A stretch of DNA of 64,000 nucleotides from Salana multivorans (GTDB lineage Bacteria; Actinomycetota; Actinomycetes; Actinomycetales; Beutenbergiaceae), in assembly GCF_003751805.1 (NCBI RefSeq), contig NZ_RKHQ01000001.1:1426001-1490000 (forward strand). The letters are read 5' to 3'. Under the pieces are notes generated by a model. That model saw only the letters and a program-made list of their open reading frames with translations, ran no database searches and was not told the origin of the DNA. Both the position numbers and the translations under genes were made by a program. Shown in pieces: positions 59,222 through 64,000 of the stretch (the first letter of the stretch is position 1; the number at the start of each line of letters is the position of its first letter).

Positions 59222-59872
59222 TCAGGCCGCGACGGCGACCTCGCGCTCCCACCGCCGCTGGTCGCTGCCGACGACGGGCTCGAACCCGACCCGCCGCAGA
59301 TACGCGTAGAGGTTCGGCTCCGCGTCCTCGACCACGATCCGCGAGAAGCCCTTCGCGGCGAAGATCCCGGAGTCGCGGTGGACGAACTCCCCGGGCGTGA
59401 AGTCCCGGTAGCGCTCGCTCACCCAGTCGAGCTCGACGACCGCGGTCCCCGTGCCGTCGTCCCACACCACCACGACGCCGACGGTCTCGTCGCCGCGCAG
59501 CACGAGCCACGCGGAGCGTCCCCGCGGGTCATCGACGAGCGAGGAGTCGAAGCCGGGGTGCGTCGCCGCGATGCCGTCGCGGTGCAGGGTGAGCAGCCGT
59601 GCGAGGTACGGGTCGGTCGGTCCGACCTCGAGCACCTCGAAGGTCGCCGCGTCGTGCGCCTCGCGGTAGAGCCGGCTGATCCAGTACGCGTCGATGATCG
59701 CGATCGCGCCGTTCATCACCGCGAAGGGCCAGATCCCCACCCACGTGTTGTAGACGGTCGCGATGACCGAACCGGCGAAGTTCATCCAGCGGAACCGCAG
59801 CAACCGGGCCTGCATCAGGGACCAGACCACCAGGATCGACCCAATCCAGCCGAAGACCTCCAGCCAGTTCAT
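59222..59872 (-). CDS. Membrane-anchored GNAT-like protein
   Basis: A 216-residue fusion. About residues 1-75 form three membrane helices (FGWIGSILVVWSLMQARLLR and FAGSVIATVYNTWVGIWPFA), resembling YgjV-type proteins. Residues 80-205 look like a GNAT acetyltransferase domain (SAWLVLRGDETVGVVVVWDD, then FTPGEFVHRDSGIFAAKGFS). The acetyl-CoA loop is not clear, so activity is uncertain. GAGGAGG lies before the ATG. Confidence 0.7.
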   Translation of the reverse strand: MNWLEVFGWIGSILVVWSLMQARLLRFRWMNFAGSVIATVYNTWVGIWPFAVMNGAIAIIDAYWISRLYREAHDAATFEVLEVGPTDPYLARLLTLHRDGIAATHPGFDSSLVDDPRGRSAWLVLRGDETVGVVVVWDDGTGTAVVELDWVSERYRDFTPGEFVHRDSGIFAAKGFSRIVVEDAEPNLYAYLRRVGFEPVVGSDQRRWEREVAVAA

Positions 59873-59942
59873 CTACCCGCCTCCTCGCGCGGCACCATCG
59901 TCTCAGGGCGCCATTCAACCCGACGGCCCGTAGCCTTGACCC

Positions 59943-60344
59943 GTGACCATCGATCCCGGACCGCTCAGTCGCGGCGTGATCACCCAGGTCACGCTCGTCT
60001 GCGACGACCTTCCGGAGGCCCTGCACTTCTACGGCGAGCTGCTGGGTGCTGAGGAACTGTACGCGGACGACGCCTGGGCCGTGTACCGGCTCGCCGGTCT
60101 CCTGGTGACGCTCGTGTCCGAGCGCGAGGGCGGCCGGATGGTGGCGCCGACCACGCCGGCGGCCGCGCCCGGCGCCCGCGCGCTCGTCACGGTCGAGGTC
60201 GGCGACGTCGACGCCGTCGCCGAGGCGCTGACGGCGCGCGGGATCGTCCTGCTCAACGGGCCGGTCGAGCGTCCATGGGGTGCGCGCACCGCGACGTTCG
60301 CCGACCCGGCCGGCCACCTCTGGGAGATCGCCCAGGAGCTGTGA
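59943..60344 (+). CDS. VOC/glyoxalase-fold protein
   Basis: A 133-residue vicinal-oxygen-chelate protein with paired beta-alpha-beta-beta-beta modules: VTLVCDDLPEALHFYGELLG and FADPAGHLWEIAQEL with the C-terminal metal Glu. Could be a dioxygenase, a glyoxalase or an antibiotic-binding protein; no specific assignment. GTG start with TAGCCT 6 nt upstream. Confidence 0.85.
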   Translation: MTIDPGPLSRGVITQVTLVCDDLPEALHFYGELLGAEELYADDAWAVYRLAGLLVTLVSEREGGRMVAPTTPAAAPGARALVTVEVGDVDAVAEALTARGIVLLNGPVERPWGARTATFADPAGHLWEIAQEL

Positions 60345-60368
60345 TCGCGCCGCGGGACGCTGCCCGGC

Positions 60369-61097
60369 CTACTCCGTCCGTCGCCGCAGCGTCAGCCCGC
60401 CGAGCACCATCGCGCCGGCCAGCCACAGGACCATCACGCCGACCGCCCCGCGCACGTCGGCCCACCCGCCGCCGCGGGTCAGGCTGCCAAGGGCCTCGAC
60501 CGCGTAGGTGAGCGGCAGCACGCGCGAGATCCACTCCAGCACCTCCGGCATCGCCTCGCGCGGCATGAGCAGCCCGCACACGACGAGCTGCGGGAACACG
60601 AACGCCGGCATGAGCTGCACCGCCTGGAACTCGGTCCGCGCGATGGCCGAGCCGGCCAGTCCGACGGCCGAGCCGAGGAGCGCGCTCACGACCGCGACCG
60701 CGAGGACCAGCCCGATCGGACCCTCGACGTCCATCCCGACCAGGACGGCGAAGCCCGTCACGACGGCCGCCTGGACCGTCGCGAGCGCGCCGAACGCCAG
60801 GGCGTAGCCGGCGATGACGTCGCCGCGGCCGATCGGCGTCGTCATGAGCCGCTCCAGCGTCCCGCTCGTCCGCTCGCGCAGCATCGCGACGGACGTCACG
60901 AGGAACATGACGAGCAGCGGGAACAGGCCGACGGCGATCGGCCCGAACCGGTCGAGCACGTCGGTGCCGTCGAACATCCACGCGAGCAGCCCGAGGATGA
61001 CGCAGGGCAGCGCGACGACGAGCGCGATCGTCCGGCGGTCGCGCCGGAGCTGGCGGAGCACGCGTCCCGCGGTCGCGAGCGTGAGGTGGGGGTTCAC
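60369..61097 (-). CDS. ABC-2-type exporter permease
   Basis: A 242-residue permease with six predicted helices and the ABC-2 signature region [20 protein letters not shown]. The GTG start overlaps the ATPase stop as GTGA. With the upstream ATPase it forms a drug- or lipid-type exporter. Confidence 0.9.
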   Translation of the reverse strand: MNPHLTLATAGRVLRQLRRDRRTIALVVALPCVILGLLAWMFDGTDVLDRFGPIAVGLFPLLVMFLVTSVAMLRERTSGTLERLMTTPIGRGDVIAGYALAFGALATVQAAVVTGFAVLVGMDVEGPIGLVLAVAVVSALLGSAVGLAGSAIARTEFQAVQLMPAFVFPQLVVCGLLMPREAMPEVLEWISRVLPLTYAVEALGSLTRGGGWADVRGAVGVMVLWLAGAMVLGGLTLRRRTE

Positions 61098-61849
61098 GAC
61101 GCCACCCGCCCCTCGGCCGTCGTCCGCTCGATGAGCGTGAGGAACGCCTGCTCGGCGTCGGCGGCGCCGGTCTCGGCGAGCAGCTCCGCCGGCGTGCACT
61201 CGCGCAGGAGCCGCCCGGAGCGCAGGAGCAGCAGCCGGTCGCAGCGCATCGCCTCGTCCATGACGTGGCTCGAGACCAGCAGGGTCGTGCCGCCGTCCGC
61301 GAGCGAGCCGAACAGCCCCCACAGCTCCTCGCGCAGCACGGGGTCGAGGCCGACCGTCGGCTCGTCCAGCACGAGCAGGTCCGGGGAGCCGACGAGCGCC
61401 ACACCGAGCGAGACGCGGCCGCGCTGACCGCCGGAGAGCGTCCGGACGAGGCGGCCGCGCTCGCCGGCGAGACCGACCCGGTCGAGCGTCCGGGCGACGG
61501 CGGCTGCGTCGGCTCCGAGCAGCCGCGCGAAGTAGCGCAGGTTCTCCTCGACCGTGAGGTCCTCGTACACCGACGCAGCCTGGGTCGCGTAGCCGACCCG
61601 GCGGCGCAGGCTCGGCGCCCCGGCCGGTCGGCCGAGCACCTCGAGCGTCCCGGTCACGTGCTCCTGGACGCCGACGATCGAGCGCAGCAGCGTCGTCTTG
61701 CCCGATCCCGACGGTCCGAGCAGCCCGACGACGCTTCCGCGCGTCACGTCGAGGTCGATCCCGTGGAGCACCTCGGCCTCGCCGCGCGTCACCGAGACGC
61801 CCCGGGCGCGGACCGCCGGCGGACCGCCGTCGTCCTCGATCTCGCTCAC
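61094..61849 (-). CDS. ABC exporter ATP-binding protein
   Basis: A 251-residue ATPase with Walker [10 protein letters not shown], signature [15 protein letters not shown], Walker [14 protein letters not shown] and switch His in SSHVMDE. Its type is the DrrA/ABC-2 subfamily. GTG start with TAGCGT 7 nt upstream. Partner of the permease at 60369. Confidence 0.93.
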   Translation of the reverse strand: MSEIEDDGGPPAVRARGVSVTRGEAEVLHGIDLDVTRGSVVGLLGPSGSGKTTLLRSIVGVQEHVTGTLEVLGRPAGAPSLRRRVGYATQAASVYEDLTVEENLRYFARLLGADAAAVARTLDRVGLAGERGRLVRTLSGGQRGRVSLGVALVGSPDLLVLDEPTVGLDPVLREELWGLFGSLADGGTTLLVSSHVMDEAMRCDRLLLLRSGRLLRECTPAELLAETGAADAEQAFLTLIERTTAEGRVAS

Positions 61850-61927
61850 CCGCCCGACGCTACTCCGGAGTGGCCGCTCGCGCCGTTCCCCCGCGTCGGC
61901 GACCCGCGTCGCCGTAGGCTCGGGGAC

Positions 61928-63397
61928 ATGACGTCGACGACGACCAGCATCCCCGTGTTCGCCCCGGAGTTCGTGTTCGGGACCGCCACCGCCGCGTACC
62001 AGATCGAGGGCGCGGCGCAGGAGGGCGGACGCGGCCCGTCGATCTGGGACACCTACTCCCACACGCCCGGCGCGACGGAGTACGGCGACACGGGCGACGT
62101 CGCGTGCGACCACTACCACCGCTGGCCGGAGGACGTGCAGATCCTGCGCGACCTCGGCGTCGACAGCTACCGCCTGTCCATCTCCTGGCCGCGCGTGCAG
62201 CCGGGCGGTGCCGGCGCGTTCAACGAGGAGGGGATCGCGTTCTACCGCACCCTGCTCGACGCGCTGCGGGCCGCGGGGATCGAGCCCGTCGTCACGCTCT
62301 ACCACTGGGACCTGCCGCAGGAGCTCGAGGACGCCGGTGGCTGGACCAACCGCGACACCGCCTACGCGTTCGCCGAGTACGCGCGGCGGATGGCGCAGGA
62401 GCTGGGGGAGCGCGTCGAGGTGTGGACGACGCTCAACGAGCCCTGGTGCAGCGCCTACCTCGGCTACGCGTCCGGCGTGCACGCGCCGGGACGCACCGAC
62501 CCCGCGGCGGCGCTCGCGGCCGTGCACCACCTCAACCTCGCGCACGGCCTCGCCGTCCGCGCCATCCGCGAGGTGCTGCCGCAGGCACGCTGCTCCGTCA
62601 CGCTCAACCTGCACGTGATCCAGCCCGAGGACCCGACGAGCGCCGAGGACCGCGACGCGGTGCGGCAGATCGACGGGGTCGCGAACCGCGCGTTCACCGG
62701 GCCCATGCTCGAGGGCGCCTACCCGGCCGACCTGCTGGCGGACACGGCGGCGGTGTCGGACTGGTCGTTCGTCCTGGACGGCGACGTCGAGCTCATCCAC
62801 CAGCCGCTCGACAACCTCGGCGTCAACTACTACTCGACCACGATGGTGCGCCGCTCGAGCGCCGCGGACGACACGTCGGAGAACGCCGGGCACCGCGCGT
62901 CCAGCACGAGCCCCTGGGTGGGGGCCGACCGGGTGTCGTTCGTCCAGGAGCCCGGCCCGTACACGGCGATGGGCTGGAACATCAAGCCGTCGGGGCTCAC
63001 CTGGCTGCTGACCGACCTCGCCGCGCGCTACCCCGACCTGCCGCTGTACGTGACGGAGAACGGGGCGGCGTTCGATGACGTCGTCACGCAGGAGACGGGC
63101 GCCGACGGGGAGGTCGTGGCCGCGGTGCACGACCCGCTGCGGGTCGCCTACCTGCACGACCACATCGCGGCGGTCGCCGACGCGATCGCCGCCGGCGCCG
63201 ACGTGCGCGGCTACTACGCGTGGTCGCTCCTCGACAACTTCGAGTGGGGCTGGGGATACGCCCGCCGGTTCGGGCTGGTGCGCGTCGACTACGACACGCT
63301 CGAGCGGACCTGGAAGGACTCGGCCCGCTGGTACCGGAACCTGGTCGCGACGCGTCGGCTGCCCGGCGTCGACGAGGTGGGTGACGCCCGGCTCTAG
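61928..63397 (+). CDS. GH1 beta-glucosidase
   Basis: This 489-residue enzyme has the GH1 acid/base at E171 (TLNEPW), the nucleophile at E377 (YVTENGAAF), and the N-terminal signature [20 protein letters not shown]. No signal peptide, so it cleaves imported cellobiose or related beta-glucosides. TAGGCT lies 7 nt before the ATG. The LacI gene that follows is its likely regulator. Confidence 0.94.
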   Translation: MTSTTTSIPVFAPEFVFGTATAAYQIEGAAQEGGRGPSIWDTYSHTPGATEYGDTGDVACDHYHRWPEDVQILRDLGVDSYRLSISWPRVQPGGAGAFNEEGIAFYRTLLDALRAAGIEPVVTLYHWDLPQELEDAGGWTNRDTAYAFAEYARRMAQELGERVEVWTTLNEPWCSAYLGYASGVHAPGRTDPAAALAAVHHLNLAHGLAVRAIREVLPQARCSVTLNLHVIQPEDPTSAEDRDAVRQIDGVANRAFTGPMLEGAYPADLLADTAAVSDWSFVLDGDVELIHQPLDNLGVNYYSTTMVRRSSAADDTSENAGHRASSTSPWVGADRVSFVQEPGPYTAMGWNIKPSGLTWLLTDLAARYPDLPLYVTENGAAFDDVVTQETGADGEVVAAVHDPLRVAYLHDHIAAVADAIAAGADVRGYYAWSLLDNFEWGWGYARRFGLVRVDYDTLERTWKDSARWYRNLVATRRLPGVDEVGDARL

Positions 63398-63426
63398 CCC
63401 GGGACCCCGGCTCGCGCCCGGACCTT

Positions 63427-63460
63427 CTTGACGCCGTCAAGTTATACCTATAACTTGACG
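63427..63460 (+). promoter_or_regulatory. Large inverted-repeat operator before the LacI gene
   Basis: CGTCAAGTTATA (63435-63446) and TATAACTTGACG (63449-63460) are perfect 12-bp arms around cc. The palindrome CTTGACGCCGTCAAG (63427-63441) overlaps the left arm. TTGACG (63428) with TATAAC (63449) at 15 bp may be the promoter. It lies 29 bp after the GH1 stop and 50 bp before the LacI start. Confidence 0.7.
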
Positions 63461-63510
63461 TCCGACGGTGCTGTCGCTGACGTCGTCGGAGACGTCGAAG
63501 GTAGGGAACG

Positions 63511-64000
63511 ATGCAGGCTCGGGTGACGATGTGGGACGTGGCGCGCGCCGCGGGCGTCTCGCAGGCCACGGCCTCCATCGTGCTGGGCGCCGGCGACAAC
63601 TCGAGGATCTCCAAGGAGACCTCCGAGCGTGTTCGAGAGGCCGCGCGAACCCTCGGGTACCGGCGCAACGAGATGGCCAAGGCGCTGCGCGAGGGCTACT
63701 CCACCATCATCGGCTTCATCGGCGACCGGGTGGCCAGCTCGCCGTTCGCCGGATCGATCGTCGAGGGAGCGCAGGAGCGGGCGTGGGACGACGAGCGGCT
63801 GCTCGTCGTCGCCAACACGGAGGCCGACGCCCGGCTCGAGTCCGCCGCGGTCGAGCAGATGCTCGGCCACCAGATCCGGCAGTTCGTCTACGCGTCGATG
63901 TACAACCGCGCCGTCACGGTGCCGACGGCGCTGCGGACCTATGACGTCGTCGTCCTGAACGCGCAGGACGTCTCGGGGCAGGCCTGGTCGGTGGCGCCGG
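63511..64000 (+). CDS. LacI-family transcriptional regulator, 5' part
   Basis: The frame runs open into the right window edge; 163 residues are visible. The LacI helix-turn-helix is MWDVARAAGVSQATASIVLG, followed by the hinge GYRRNEMAKALREG and the start of the sugar-sensing domain (TIIGFIGDRVASSPFAGSIV). The ATG follows GAAGG. It probably binds the inverted repeat at 63427-63460 and controls itself and perhaps GH1 or genes further right. Confidence 0.9.
   Translation, partial: MQARVTMWDVARAAGVSQATASIVLGAGDNSRISKETSERVREAARTLGYRRNEMAKALREGYSTIIGFIGDRVASSPFAGSIVEGAQERAWDDERLLVVANTEADARLESAAVEQMLGHQIRQFVYASMYNRAVTVPTALRTYDVVVLNAQDVSGQAWSVAP

Overview
The window is GC-rich actinobacterial DNA with dense, often overlapping genes. 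It carries an FHA/PP2C/SEDS cell-wall operon, CUT1 sugar ABC transporters, an actinobacterial-type inositol cluster and many probably leaderless mRNAs. This suits a Micrococcales saprophyte (Cellulomonadaceae/Beutenbergiaceae-like). The placement is inferred from gene content; I see no rRNA or other marker that names the genus.

Layout. 1-2755 (minus): the start of a RodA/FtsW gene, a PP2C phosphatase, fhaB and fhaA, the conserved serine/threonine-phosphorylation operon of cell growth. A divergent membrane protein follows (3035-3985). 4033-10798 (minus): an alpha-1,6-mannan locus with GH125 exo-mannosidase, two permeases, a binding lipoprotein, GH76 mannanase and a GntR/LacI hybrid regulator. 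11282-11365: tRNA-Leu(CAG). 12082-21650: inositol catabolism, with transaldolase and iolR on minus and iolC, an aldolase-like gene, iolD, mmsA, iolG and iolE on plus. 21651-22496: a repeat-rich non-coding block. 22497-29069 (minus): a lyase-type locus with an unknown 595-residue enzyme, two permeases, a binding protein and a GH105 unsaturated uronyl hydrolase. The missing iolB lies divergently beside it at 29221.

30.1-47.6 kb is mixed housekeeping and signalling: an rRNA-type methyltransferase, lipoproteins, a PAS protein, an OmpA-type lipoprotein with YGDG repeats, a two-component pair, TetR, Mug, a TPR-DUF4037/DUF4125 pair, an esterase, kinase-like and phosphatase genes. 47740-53480 (minus) is an alpha-xyloside (xyloglucan oligosaccharide) operon with GH31, two permeases and a binding protein behind a double palindromic operator. 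54.2-64 kb holds redox, UbiB-like, ThpR, luciferase-like, SRPBCC, VOC and ABC-2 exporter genes, a GH1 beta-glucosidase and a LacI regulator cut by the window edge.

The three glycan loci share one logic: lipoprotein capture, CUT1 import without a dedicated ATPase, and cytoplasmic cleavage by glycosidases without signal peptides. In each, a strong hairpin sits 5-10 nt after the binding-protein stop codon. The inositol genes are tied together by a TGTC-NN-GACA-like palindrome that also occurs before the distant iolB. Two 120-bp nested palindromes, 27 kb apart, form a small repeat family I cannot name.
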